Source: Streptomyces spinosus (GTDB taxonomy: Bacteria; Actinomycetota; Actinomycetes; Streptomycetales; Streptomycetaceae). Taken from it: a DNA stretch of 35,766 nt. This document shows, piece after piece, positions 8,025 to 15,648 of this stretch. Both the position numbers and the translations under genes were made by a program. Under the pieces are notes generated by a model. It saw only the letters and a list, made by a program, of their open reading frames with translations, was not told where the DNA came from and ran no database searches. Position 1 is the stretch's first letter, and each line of letters begins with the position of its first letter. The stretch is taken from assembly GCF_020400655.1 (NCBI RefSeq), contig NZ_JAINRC010000036.1, forward strand, positions 1 through 35,766, read 5' to 3'.

Positions 8025-9767
8025 TTACTCGCCGAGCAGGTGCCGCACCCGGTCCTGGCCCACGGCCAGGAGCAGGGTGGGCAGCCGGGGCCCGGTGTCG
8101 CGGCCGACGAGCAGGTGGTACAGGAGGGCGAAGAACGTCCGCTGTGCGGTCTTGATCTCGGCGGGCAGTTCCTTGGGCGTGGCGTCGGCGGGGAACCCGG
8201 CCTGGACCTTGGGCACGCCGTACACGAGGTGGGTCAGCCCGTCGAGCGACCAGTGGTCGGCGAGTCCGTCGAGCAGGAGGCGTACGGACTGCTGGGAGGC
8301 CTCGTCGAGGGACTTCAGCAGTTCGGCGTCGGGCTCGTCGCGGACGATGGTCCGCTGGTCGGCGGGGACGTGGGTGTTGATCCAGGCCTCGGCCCTGTCG
8401 TACCGGGGGCGGGCCTCGTCGAGGCCGGCCAGCGGTTGTTCCGGGTCGAGCTCGGAGAGGATGCGCAGGGCCTGGTCCTCGTGTCCGGCGGTGATGTCGG
8501 CGACGGACGCGAGCGTGCGGTAGGGCAGCGGTCGCGGTGTCTTCGGCAGTTCACCGGCGGCGGTGCCGACGGCGCGGGTGTACGCGGCGACGTCGCCGGG
8601 GAGGGCGGCGCCCTCGGTGACCTTGGCGGCGAGCTTGTCCCACTCGTCGTAGAGCCGCTGGATCTCCTGGTCGAAGGCGATCTTGAAGGACTGGTTGGGG
8701 CGGCGGCGGGCGTACAGCCAGCGCAGCAGCTGCGGCTCCATGATCTTCAGCGCGTCGGCCGGGGTCGGGACCCCGCCCCGCGAGGAGGACATCTTCGCCA
8801 TGCCGGAGATGCCGACGAAGGCGTACATGGGGCCGATGGGCTGCTTGCCGCCGAAGATGCCGACGATCTGGCCGCCGACCTGGAAGCTGGAGCCCGGAGA
8901 GGAGTGGTCGACGCCGCTGGGTTCGAAGACGACGCCCTCGTAGGCCCAGCGCATCGGCCAGTCGACCTTCCAGACCAGCTTGCCGCGGTTGAACTCGCTG
9001 AGCCGGACGGTCTCGGTGAAGCCGCAGGCGGTGCAGGTGTACGACAGCTCGGTGGTGTCGTCGTCGTAGGAGGTGACCGTGGTGAGGTCCTTGCCGCAGT
9101 CGCCGCAGTACGGCTTGTACGGGAAGTACCCGGCGGAGCCGGAGCTGCCGTCGTCCTCGGACGCGGCGCCGGAGCCCTCCTCGGCCTCCAGTTCGGCCTC
9201 GTCCTGGGGCTTCTGCTGCTGCTTCTTCGCGGTCTTCTTGGTGCGGTACTGGTCGAGGATCGCGTCGATCTCGTTGCGGTGCCGCATGGCGTGCAGGATC
9301 TGCTCGCGGTAGGCGCCGGAGGTGTACTGCTCGGTCTGGCTGATGCCGTCGAACTCGACGCCGAGCTCGGCGAGCGACTCGATCATCGCGGCCTTGAAGT
9401 GCTCGGCCCAGTTCGGGTGCGGCGAGCCTTCGGGCGCCGGGACGGAGGTCAGCGGCTTGCCGATGTGCTCGGCCCAGGTCTCCTCGTCGACCCCGGCGAT
9501 GCCCTTGGGCACCTTGCGGTAGCGGTCGTAGTCGTCCCAGGAGATCAGGTGCCGGACCTGGTGGCCGCGGCGGCGGATCTCGTCGGCGACGAGGTGCGGG
9601 GTCATGACCTCGCGGAGGTTGCCGAGGTGGATGGGACCGGAGGGGGAGAGTCCGGACGCGACGACGACCGGTTTGCCCGGGGCCCGGCGCTCCGACTCCT
9701 CGATGACCTCATCCGCGAAACGGGAGACCCAGTCGGTGGTCTCGGTGCTCTGAGCCACGATCGGCAC
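8025..9767 (-). CDS. lysS: Lysyl-tRNA synthetase, class I (LysRS1)
   Basis: Charges tRNA-Lys with lysine. It is the class I (archaeal-type) enzyme: 580 residues with the HIGH-like PIHLGN at 45-50, the KMSKS-like KMSSS at 325-329 and two Cys pairs (221/224 and 245/248) that probably bind zinc. Between residues about 177 and 212 there is a charged, Lys/Gln- then Glu/Ser-rich insertion before the zinc element. The GTG at 9767 gives the length I recall for streptomycete LysRS1, but the AAGGA sequence touches it, so GTG at 9758 (four residues later) may be the true start. Divergent from argS. Most bacteria use the unrelated class II enzyme. Confidence 0.94.
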   Translation of the reverse strand: MPIVAQSTETTDWVSRFADEVIEESERRAPGKPVVVASGLSPSGPIHLGNLREVMTPHLVADEIRRRGHQVRHLISWDDYDRYRKVPKGIAGVDEETWAEHIGKPLTSVPAPEGSPHPNWAEHFKAAMIESLAELGVEFDGISQTEQYTSGAYREQILHAMRHRNEIDAILDQYRTKKTAKKQQQKPQDEAELEAEEGSGAASEDDGSSGSAGYFPYKPYCGDCGKDLTTVTSYDDDTTELSYTCTACGFTETVRLSEFNRGKLVWKVDWPMRWAYEGVVFEPSGVDHSSPGSSFQVGGQIVGIFGGKQPIGPMYAFVGISGMAKMSSSRGGVPTPADALKIMEPQLLRWLYARRRPNQSFKIAFDQEIQRLYDEWDKLAAKVTEGAALPGDVAAYTRAVGTAAGELPKTPRPLPYRTLASVADITAGHEDQALRILSELDPEQPLAGLDEARPRYDRAEAWINTHVPADQRTIVRDEPDAELLKSLDEASQQSVRLLLDGLADHWSLDGLTHLVYGVPKVQAGFPADATPKELPAEIKTAQRTFFALLYHLLVGRDTGPRLPTLLLAVGQDRVRHLLGE

Positions 9768-9783
9768 GTCCTTCTTTCTGAAC

Positions 9784-9796
9784 GGGGTGACACCCC
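9784..9796 (-). promoter_or_regulatory. Perfect 13-bp dyad in the lysS leader
   Basis: GGGGTGACACCCC is fully symmetrical around one base and lies 17 bp upstream of the lysS start. A 1-nt loop cannot form a stable hairpin on its own, so it looks more like a protein-binding dyad. No binding protein is identified. Confidence 0.35.
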
Positions 9797-9845
9797 ATTC
9801 TCACAGACCGGATCGCGCCCGGGAAAACGGCTTTACCCCCCGTGG

Positions 9846-9895
9846 GATACTGGCTGGGTCTATCCATCCCCACGAGGAGAACGGCACCCACTCCT
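9846..9895 (+). promoter_or_regulatory. argS -10 element and leader with occluded ribosome-binding site
   Basis: A GATACT -10 element (9846-9851) predicts a leader of roughly 35-40 nt. GAGGAG (9874-9879) is the only Shine-Dalgarno sequence, unusually 16 nt from the ATG. CTCCT (9891-9895), directly before the ATG, is the exact complement of AGGAG (9875-9879), so a small hairpin with an 11-nt loop can cover the ribosome-binding site. Confidence 0.4.
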
Positions 9896-11659
9896 ATGGC
9901 CTCGGTCACGTCCCTCAGCGACAACGTCCAGCAGCACCTCGCGTCCGCGCTCACGGCCACCCTGCCGGAGGCCGCCGGCGCGGACCCGCTGCTGCGACGA
10001 AGCGACCGGGCCGACTTCCAGGCCAACGGCATCCTGGCCCTGGCCAAGAAGGCGAAGGCGAACCCCCGGGAGCTGGCGGCCCAGGTCGTCTCCCGGGTGG
10101 TGACCGGTGACGTGATCCAGGACGTCGAGGTCTCCGGGCCCGGCTTCCTGAACATCACGATCGCGGACAAGGCGATCACGGAGAACCTGGCCGCGCGGTA
10201 CGCGGACGAGACGGGCCGCCTCGGTGTGCCGTTCGCCGAGCAGCCCGGCACCACGGTGATCGACTACGCGCAGCCGAACGTGGCGAAGGAGATGCACGTC
10301 GGTCATCTGCGCAGTGCGGTGATCGGTGACTCGGTGGTGCAGCTGCTGGAGTTCACCGGCGAGAACGTGGTCCGCCGGCACCACATCGGCGACTGGGGCA
10401 CCCAGTTCGGCATGCTCATCCAGTACCTGGACGAGCACCCGCACGAGCTGGACCACAAGGACGCCCGGGTGACGGGTGAGGAGGCGATGTCGAACCTCGA
10501 CCGCCTCTACAAGGCCGCGCGGAAGAAGTTCGACTCCGACGAGGAGTTCAAGACGCGGGCCCGGCGCCGGGTGGTCGACCTCCAGGCCGGGGACGAGCAC
10601 ACGCTCGCCATGTGGCAGAAGTTCGTGGACGAGTCGAAGATCTACTTCTTCTCCGTCTTCGAGAAGCTGGACATGGAGATCCGGGACGCGGACATCGTCG
10701 GCGAGTCCGGGTACAACGACATGCTGGCCGAGACCTGCCGGCTGCTGGAGGAGTCGGGTGTCGCGGTCCGCTCCGAGGGTGCGCTGTGCGTGTTCTTCGA
10801 CGACATCAAGGGCCCGGACGGCAACCCGGTCCCGCTGATCGTGCAGAAGTCCGACGGCGGCTACGGCTACGCGGCCACCGACCTCTCCGCGATCCGCGAC
10901 CGCGTCTTCAACCTCAAGGCGAACACCCTGCTGTACGTGGTGGACGCCCGGCAGGCCCTGCACTTCCGGATGGTCTTCGAGACCGCCCGCCGGGCCGGCT
11001 GGCTGAACGACGACGTGACGGCGGTGCAGCTGGCCTTCGGCACGGTCCTCGGCAAGGACGGCAAGCCGTTCAAGACCCGTGAGGGCGAGACGGTCCGCCT
11101 GGTCGACCTGCTGGACGAGGCGATCGACCGCGCCTCGGCCGTGGTCCGGGAGAAGGCGCAGGACCTGTCCGAGGAGGAGATCGCCGAGCGGGGTGCCCAG
11201 GTGGGCGTCGGCGCGGTGAAGTACGCGGACCTGTCGACGTCGGCGAACCGGGACTACAAGTTTGACCTGGACCAGATGGTCTCGCTGAACGGCGACACGT
11301 CCGTCTACCTCCAGTACGCGTACGCGCGTATCCAGTCGATCCTGCGCAAGGCAGGCGAGGTCTCCCCGGCGGCCCACCCGGAGCTGGCCCTGCACGAGGC
11401 GGAGCGCGCGCTGGGCCTGCACCTGGACTCCTTCGCGGAGACGGTCCGGGAGGCGGCCGCGGAGTACGCCCCGCACAAGCTGGCGGCGTACCTGTATCAG
11501 GTGGCTTCCCTCTACACGTCGTTCTACGACAAGTGCCCGGTGCTGCGCGCCGAGACCCCGGCGCAGATGGAGAACCGCCTCTTCCTGTGCGACGTCACGG
11601 CCCGCACCCTGCACCGGGGCATGGCCCTGCTGGGCATCCGCACGCCCGAGAAGCTCTGA
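9896..11659 (+). CDS. argS: Arginyl-tRNA synthetase
   Basis: Charges tRNA-Arg with arginine in the cytoplasm. A class I synthetase of 587 residues, the normal length. The N-terminal Add-1 domain (about 1-115) is followed by the catalytic core with the HIGH motif as HVGH at 134-137 after the conserved YAQPNVAKEMH stretch. The core ends with GKDGKPFKTREG, where ArgRS often has a degenerate KMSKS loop. The C-terminal part (about 460-587) is the DALR anticodon-binding domain. The ATG at 9896 begins the conserved N-terminus; no alternative start lies at a normal distance from GAGGAG. Divergent from lysS. Confidence 0.97.
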   Translation: MASVTSLSDNVQQHLASALTATLPEAAGADPLLRRSDRADFQANGILALAKKAKANPRELAAQVVSRVVTGDVIQDVEVSGPGFLNITIADKAITENLAARYADETGRLGVPFAEQPGTTVIDYAQPNVAKEMHVGHLRSAVIGDSVVQLLEFTGENVVRRHHIGDWGTQFGMLIQYLDEHPHELDHKDARVTGEEAMSNLDRLYKAARKKFDSDEEFKTRARRRVVDLQAGDEHTLAMWQKFVDESKIYFFSVFEKLDMEIRDADIVGESGYNDMLAETCRLLEESGVAVRSEGALCVFFDDIKGPDGNPVPLIVQKSDGGYGYAATDLSAIRDRVFNLKANTLLYVVDARQALHFRMVFETARRAGWLNDDVTAVQLAFGTVLGKDGKPFKTREGETVRLVDLLDEAIDRASAVVREKAQDLSEEEIAERGAQVGVGAVKYADLSTSANRDYKFDLDQMVSLNGDTSVYLQYAYARIQSILRKAGEVSPAAHPELALHEAERALGLHLDSFAETVREAAAEYAPHKLAAYLYQVASLYTSFYDKCPVLRAETPAQMENRLFLCDVTARTLHRGMALLGIRTPEKL

Positions 11660-11690
11660 CCGGTCTCGGTTCGACGCCGGCGGCCCGCCC

Positions 11691-12659
11691 TCACTCCGGG
11701 GGCGGGCCGTCGGCCGTCTGCGCGTCCAGCAGCTCCCGGGCACGGCGTACGAAGGCCTCCCGTACGGCGTCCGGGGTGAGGACGCGCAGGGGGGTGGCGA
11801 GGCCCAGCAGGTAGCGGGCGAGGCCGTCCGGGTCCGGGCCGCCTATGTCGACGAGGGTGGCGTCCGGGCCGTCGGCGCGGTGGGTGCCGACGGTGGCCGG
11901 TACGACTCGCAGCGCGTCCGCCAGGGGCAGCGGCAGCCGGATGGTGGCCGAGAGCGGGTAGGGGCCGTTGGCGGTGTTGCGGGAGACGAGCTGGGCCGCG
12001 TCCGGCGGGTCGGTGATCTCCACGGGGCGGCCGGTGGGCCGGAGCCGTTCGACCCGGTCGGCCCGGAAGGTGCGCCAGCCGCGGGTGACGTCCCGGGCGA
12101 CGAAGTACCAGCGCCGGCCCGTGTGCACGAGCCGGTAGGGGTCGACGTCCCGGACGGTGTGCCGGTCCTGCCCGTCGCGGTAGGACAGCCGGGTCCGCTC
12201 ACCGCGCCGGCAGGCGGCGGCCAGCTCCAGCAGCATGCCGGGCCGGATGCGTGGCTCCTCGGGCCAGGGAAGCCTTACGAGGGCGTCGTCCCACTCGGCC
12301 AGCCGCTCGGCGATCCGGGGCGGCAGCACCTGCCGCAGCTTCAGCAGTGCGGACAGGGCCGCCTGGTCGCCGCCCAGGGCGCCGCCGAGCGCCGTCTCCC
12401 GCAGTCCCACCGCCACGGCCAGCGCCTCCTCGTCGTCCAGGATCAGCGGCGGCACGCGCGAGCCCGCCCGGAGGCGGTAACCGCCCCAGGGGCCGGCGTC
12501 GGAGTCGACGGTGTAGCCGAGTTCGCGGAGCCTCGCGATGTCGCGCCGGACCGTGCGGTCGGTGACGGCCATGCGCCCGGCCAGCTCGGCGCAGGTCCAG
12601 GAGGGCCGGGCGGCGAGCAGCGCGAGCAGGCGGAGCAGTCGGGCGGAGGCGCTGAGCAC
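11691..12659 (-). CDS. HTH-WYL (YafY-type) transcriptional regulator
   Basis: A 322-residue protein with an N-terminal winged helix-turn-helix (about 4-58, including TDRTVRRDIARLRELGY), a helical linker, and a WYL domain in which the signature appears as WYF at 184-186 followed by RTFRADRVERL. A C-terminal WCX-type extension ends the protein. WYL domains sense ligands such as nucleotides or oligonucleotides in characterised members; the ligand here is unknown. GTG at 12659 starts the conserved region. The gene is divergent from a VOC protein, and a 31-bp dyad between them is a likely binding site, so it probably controls that gene and itself. Confidence 0.88.
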   Translation of the reverse strand: MLSASARLLRLLALLAARPSWTCAELAGRMAVTDRTVRRDIARLRELGYTVDSDAGPWGGYRLRAGSRVPPLILDDEEALAVAVGLRETALGGALGGDQAALSALLKLRQVLPPRIAERLAEWDDALVRLPWPEEPRIRPGMLLELAAACRRGERTRLSYRDGQDRHTVRDVDPYRLVHTGRRWYFVARDVTRGWRTFRADRVERLRPTGRPVEITDPPDAAQLVSRNTANGPYPLSATIRLPLPLADALRVVPATVGTHRADGPDATLVDIGGPDPDGLARYLLGLATPLRVLTPDAVREAFVRRARELLDAQTADGPPPE

Positions 12660-12685
12660 GGGCGGAAGTCTTCCACACCGGTCCG

Positions 12686-12716
12686 CACGACCAGGACCGG
12701 AACTGTCCGGGTCGTG
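12686..12716. promoter_or_regulatory. 31-bp dyad operator between WYL regulator and VOC gene
   Basis: CACGACC (12686-12692) pairs with GGTCGTG (12710-12716), and GGAC (12694-12697) with GTCC (12705-12708), all around the same centre at 12701. It overlaps the -35 region expected for the VOC gene (TACGGT -10 at 12720-12725). It is a strong candidate for the WYL regulator's site. Confidence 0.6.
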
Positions 12717-12732
12717 TCCTACGGTCGTCCCC

Positions 12733-13122
12733 ATGAGCACAGACACCGCTTCCGCACCCGTCTTCCGCTACGCCGCCGTCACCTTCGACTGCGCCGACCC
12801 GGTCGAACTGTCCCGGTTCTACGGCGAGATGTTCGGCCTCCCCGTCGCCTACGCCTCCGACGACTTCGTCTTCCTGGGCGGCAAGGACGGCGCGCCGGGC
12901 CTGGGCTTCAACCGCCTGGCCGACTACCGCCGCCCCACCTGGCCGGACCCGGCCCAGGAGAAGCAGGCTCACATCGAGGTGGGCGTGGACGACCTGGACA
13001 GGGCCGAGCGGCGGTTGCTGGAGATGGGTGCGACCAAGCCGGAGGCCCAGCCGCAGCCGGACCGCTGGCGGGTCCTGCTGGACCCGGCGGGGCACCCGTT
13101 CTGCATCACGACGCTGGTCTGA
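12733..13122 (+). CDS. VOC (glyoxalase/bleomycin-resistance) family protein
   Basis: A 129-residue protein with the two beta-alpha-beta-beta-beta modules of the vicinal oxygen chelate fold. It begins RYAAVTFDCADPVELSRFY and ends RVLLDPAGHPFCIT, both typical. HIEVGVDDLDRAERRLLEMGA begins the second module with a potential metal-ligand His. Members act as glyoxalases, dioxygenases or binding proteins, and the substrate cannot be told. A -10 TACGGT ends 7 nt before ATG and no ribosome-binding site is seen, so the message is probably leaderless. Likely controlled by the divergent WYL regulator. Confidence 0.88.
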   Translation: MSTDTASAPVFRYAAVTFDCADPVELSRFYGEMFGLPVAYASDDFVFLGGKDGAPGLGFNRLADYRRPTWPDPAQEKQAHIEVGVDDLDRAERRLLEMGATKPEAQPQPDRWRVLLDPAGHPFCITTLV

Positions 13123-13189
13123 CACCGGGCCGGACGACGGGCCCGCGAGGGTGGCCGCGCTGCTCAACGGCGTTGTCAGTGACGGGCTT

Positions 13190-13195
13190 TACAGT
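13190..13195 (+). promoter_or_regulatory. -10 element for a leaderless gene
   Basis: TACAGT ends 7 nt before the ATG at 13203 and there is no Shine-Dalgarno sequence, the usual picture of a leaderless mRNA in Streptomyces. No convincing -35 element is visible. Confidence 0.45.
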
Positions 13196-13202
13196 CTCCG
13201 GC

Positions 13203-14027
13203 ATGGCGACTCTTCCCAACCCGCTGCCCAAGCTGGCCACCGACCCCAGTGGGCGTTCCCTCGGCCTGCGGCTGCCGCCCGGAAGACTGGTGGACGAGAC
13301 GGACGACGGCCCCTGGCACGAGCCCCTGCTGTGGCATGCGGAGAAGCCCTCCGCGCCCGGCACCTTCAAGGCGCTGGGCGCGCCGGCGTCCCGTGCCGGA
13401 CTGCTGCCGGTGCTGGTGGACATGGCCGGTTGCCGGACCGGTCTGGAGGACTGGGTGCTGTTGCCGGGCGAGGCGTCGTACCCGGGGGACCACGAGGCCG
13501 CGGAGGTGCTGTCGGAGTACTGGACGCGGGAGACCGAGGGGCAGGCCGGCGAGGAGACCGAGCCGTTCGACGTCCCGTGGCCGGGGCTCGCCTCCGCCGG
13601 GCTCCTGGCCGCCGATCCGGGCAGCCGGGCCGCACAAGTCGCCGACGCGCTGCACCAGGACCCGGACATGTGGGCCGAGTGGGTGGAGGAGCCGCACCTG
13701 GCCCTCGTGCCGGCCCGCCGGTCCGCGGACATACCGGCGGCGATCGGCTGGACCGGCACCCTGGACCACGACGGCGACGTGGCCCGGATCTGCGCGGTGC
13801 TGCGGTCGTGGGAGGACCGGTTCGGGGCCCGGGTGGTGGCGCTCGGACCGGACGTGCTGGTGGTGTCCGTCGCGGCGCCGCCCACCGGCCTGGACGACGC
13901 CGAGGTGCTGGCCGCCGAGCACTACGCCCTGTGTCCGAACGCCGTGGCGCAGAGCGGTCCGGGGACCGTGGGGGCATACGCGAAGGAGCTGGTCGGCGCC
14001 ACGAACTGGGCCTTCTGGTGGGAGTGA
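13203..14027 (+). CDS. DUF4253 domain protein
   Basis: A 274-residue cytoplasmic protein without signal peptide or membrane helix. The C-terminal third matches the DUF4253 pattern: a central ARICAVLRSWEDRFGARVVALGPD segment followed by LDDAEVLAAEHYALCPN and a final tryptophan-rich ATNWAFWWE. The N-terminal part contains the PGTFKALG and LLPVLVDM elements seen in the same family. Function unknown; DUF4253 proteins are often associated with polymorphic-toxin immunity families, but no toxin gene is adjacent. It is convergent with the XRE-type membrane protein, 10 bp separating the stops. Confidence 0.8.
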   Translation: MATLPNPLPKLATDPSGRSLGLRLPPGRLVDETDDGPWHEPLLWHAEKPSAPGTFKALGAPASRAGLLPVLVDMAGCRTGLEDWVLLPGEASYPGDHEAAEVLSEYWTRETEGQAGEETEPFDVPWPGLASAGLLAADPGSRAAQVADALHQDPDMWAEWVEEPHLALVPARRSADIPAAIGWTGTLDHDGDVARICAVLRSWEDRFGARVVALGPDVLVVSVAAPPTGLDDAEVLAAEHYALCPNAVAQSGPGTVGAYAKELVGATNWAFWWE

Positions 14028-14037
14028 GCGGCAGGCG

Positions 14038-15465
14038 TCAGTCCGCCTCCGACGCCGGTCGCCACTTCTCGCCGCCGAGAGGGAAGGCGTAGGCGGGCCG
14101 GCCGTTCTCGCCGCTGGTGCGGAACGGCCGGCCGGCGTCGTCGACCACCAGCGTGCCGTGCCGGTCCCCGCTGGACCAGGACAGCTCCAGGTACCAGCTG
14201 ACGTCGTAGGCGGACGCGTCCGCGGTGACGTGGAAGACCTCGGGGTCCGTCCGGCTCACCTTGAACGGGAAGTCCCGGCTCCCGGCCTCCGGTACGGGCG
14301 CGGGGCGCATCGCGTCCAGGGCGACGGTGAAGGAGCGGGTCGGCACGCCGCCGCCGCAGCCGACGCCGGGATAGCCCATGGCGTAGGCGTTCCAGGCGAG
14401 CGGGGAGCGCTTGCCCGCCATGCGCACGGACAGCTTCTCCAGGACGACGGTGTCGTCGCCGGTGCCCTGCACGGTGAAGGTGACGAACTGCTCCCCCGCC
14501 GAGACCGCCTGGTGCACGTCCACCCAGGCGGGCGCGTCCTGTTCCAGCGGCGGCGGTGCGACGGCGGTGGGCGGCCGGTCGATCAGGTAGTGCTGGGAGC
14601 AGGGGCTCTGCCAGCTGTAGGCGTGGGTGGTGACCGTGAGGGGCGGGGCGGCCGTCGTCCGGCCGGTCGTGGCGGCGGCCGGTCCGCCCGTCGGGGTGCC
14701 GCCGCGGGTGGCGGGGGCCTTGGGCGAGGGGGACGGCGATCGGGTGGCGGACCGGTGCGGCTCGGGGCTCGCGGCCGTCGGCGCCGGCGGTGCGCTGTCC
14801 CGGGCGGCGGCCTCCCAGGTCGCCGTGGTGCCCTTGCCGTCCCGGACCTCCCGGCCGGCCCGCGCTCCGTCACCGGAGTGCCCGGAGGGCAGGTTCAGTG
14901 CGACCGCCACGGTGCCGAGCAGCGCGGTGACGGTCAGGGCGGCGAGGAGAGCGACGGGGCGGCGGCTCCGGCGCCGGGGGGCGGCGGGCTCGGGGTCCGA
15001 CGCCGGCCGGGGTGCGGCCCCGGCCGGCGGGACCGGCCCGGGGCCGGGTGCGGCTCCGGCCACCGCTGCCGGGCCGGGTTCTGCCACCGGCTCCGTGACC
15101 GCCACCGGCTCCACCGCCGGTTCCGTGACCGCGGCCGGCTCCACCGCCGGTTCCGTGACCGCGGCCGGCTCCGCCACCGGCTCCGTGACCGCGGCCGGCG
15201 ACGGCTCCTTCCGTCCCCGCCACGCGTCCGCCAGCACCCACCGCCGGTGCAGCTCCACGAGCTCCCCGGGTGTGGCCCCGCACAGCCGGGCGAGCCGCTC
15301 GACGGGCGCGTAGTCCGCCGGTACGGCGTCCCCGTTGCAGTACCGGTGGAGCGTCGACGTACTCATGTGCAGCCGTTTGGCGAGCGTGCCGTAGCTGTGC
15401 CCGGAGCGGTTCTTCAACTCCCGCAGCAGCTCCGCGAATCCGCTTTCCGACGTGCCTTCCGACAC
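14038..15465 (-). CDS. Membrane-anchored XRE-type HTH protein with extracytoplasmic domain
   Basis: A 475-residue predicted single-pass protein. Residues about 8-78 form an XRE/Cro-type helix-turn-helix (GTLAKRLHMSTSTLHRYCNG). A Pro-rich linker contains a TEP-type decapeptide repeated about four times (91-130). RRRSRR (164-169) precedes one membrane helix (about 170-191), giving an inside N-terminus. Outside are a Ser/Thr/Pro stalk and a domain of about 200 residues (270-475) with cysteines in SPCSQHY and GVGCGGG. The GTG at 15465 has GGAG six nt upstream. This architecture suggests a one-component transmembrane regulator or anchoring protein. It is divergent from a DUF4232 lipoprotein gene. 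Function unknown. Confidence 0.75.
   Translation of the reverse strand: MSEGTSESGFAELLRELKNRSGHSYGTLAKRLHMSTSTLHRYCNGDAVPADYAPVERLARLCGATPGELVELHRRWVLADAWRGRKEPSPAAVTEPVAEPAAVTEPAVEPAAVTEPAVEPVAVTEPVAEPGPAAVAGAAPGPGPVPPAGAAPRPASDPEPAAPRRRSRRPVALLAALTVTALLGTVAVALNLPSGHSGDGARAGREVRDGKGTTATWEAAARDSAPPAPTAASPEPHRSATRSPSPSPKAPATRGGTPTGGPAAATTGRTTAAPPLTVTTHAYSWQSPCSQHYLIDRPPTAVAPPPLEQDAPAWVDVHQAVSAGEQFVTFTVQGTGDDTVVLEKLSVRMAGKRSPLAWNAYAMGYPGVGCGGGVPTRSFTVALDAMRPAPVPEAGSRDFPFKVSRTDPEVFHVTADASAYDVSWYLELSWSSGDRHGTLVVDDAGRPFRTSGENGRPAYAFPLGGEKWRPASEAD
15091..15200 (-). repeat. 30-bp in-frame minisatellite, about 3.7 units
   Basis: Units begin at 15091, 15121, 15151 and 15181 (partial) and each contains TCCGTGACCGC. 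They encode the TEP-type decapeptides of the XRE-type protein's linker. Units differ by only a few bases, so they arose by tandem duplication. Copy number is likely variable between strains. Confidence 0.88.
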
Positions 15466-15494
15466 CGTTTCTCCGTCCCCCTCGTCCCACCCAG

Positions 15495-15547
15495 GCGTTC
15501 CAGGGCGGGACTGTTCCCGCAGGTCATAGCCGGTGTGGGCGTTCCAG
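15495..15547. promoter_or_regulatory. Divergent promoter region with dyad and paired direct repeats
   Basis: GCGGGA-CTGT-TCCCGC (15505-15520) is a 16-bp dyad. GCGTTCCAG occurs twice in direct orientation at 15495-15503 and 15539-15547, 44 bp apart (about four helical turns). Both lie between the XRE-type gene and the DUF4232 lipoprotein gene and are candidate binding sites for the XRE-type protein. Confidence 0.45.
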
Positions 15548-15648
15548 CGTCCCGGATGTCCGGCCGCTGCTGGCCACCGGGACGGACCGGCCCACAGGCT
15601 GTGGTCATCCAAGCACGTCAACCGGCCCAGCCCGAAAGAGGACTTGCC

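Noticed and set aside
7965..10103. A 712-residue frame antisense to lysS
   Set aside because: It is a shadow of lysS, whose motifs are intact on the other strand.
15091..15200. CRISPR-like array
   Set aside because: Units are contiguous, in frame and coding, with no spacers.
14641..15210. Frameshift in the XRE-type gene because of repetitive low-complexity sequence
   Set aside because: One frame runs without interruption from the HTH through the membrane helix to the external domain, so no shift is needed.
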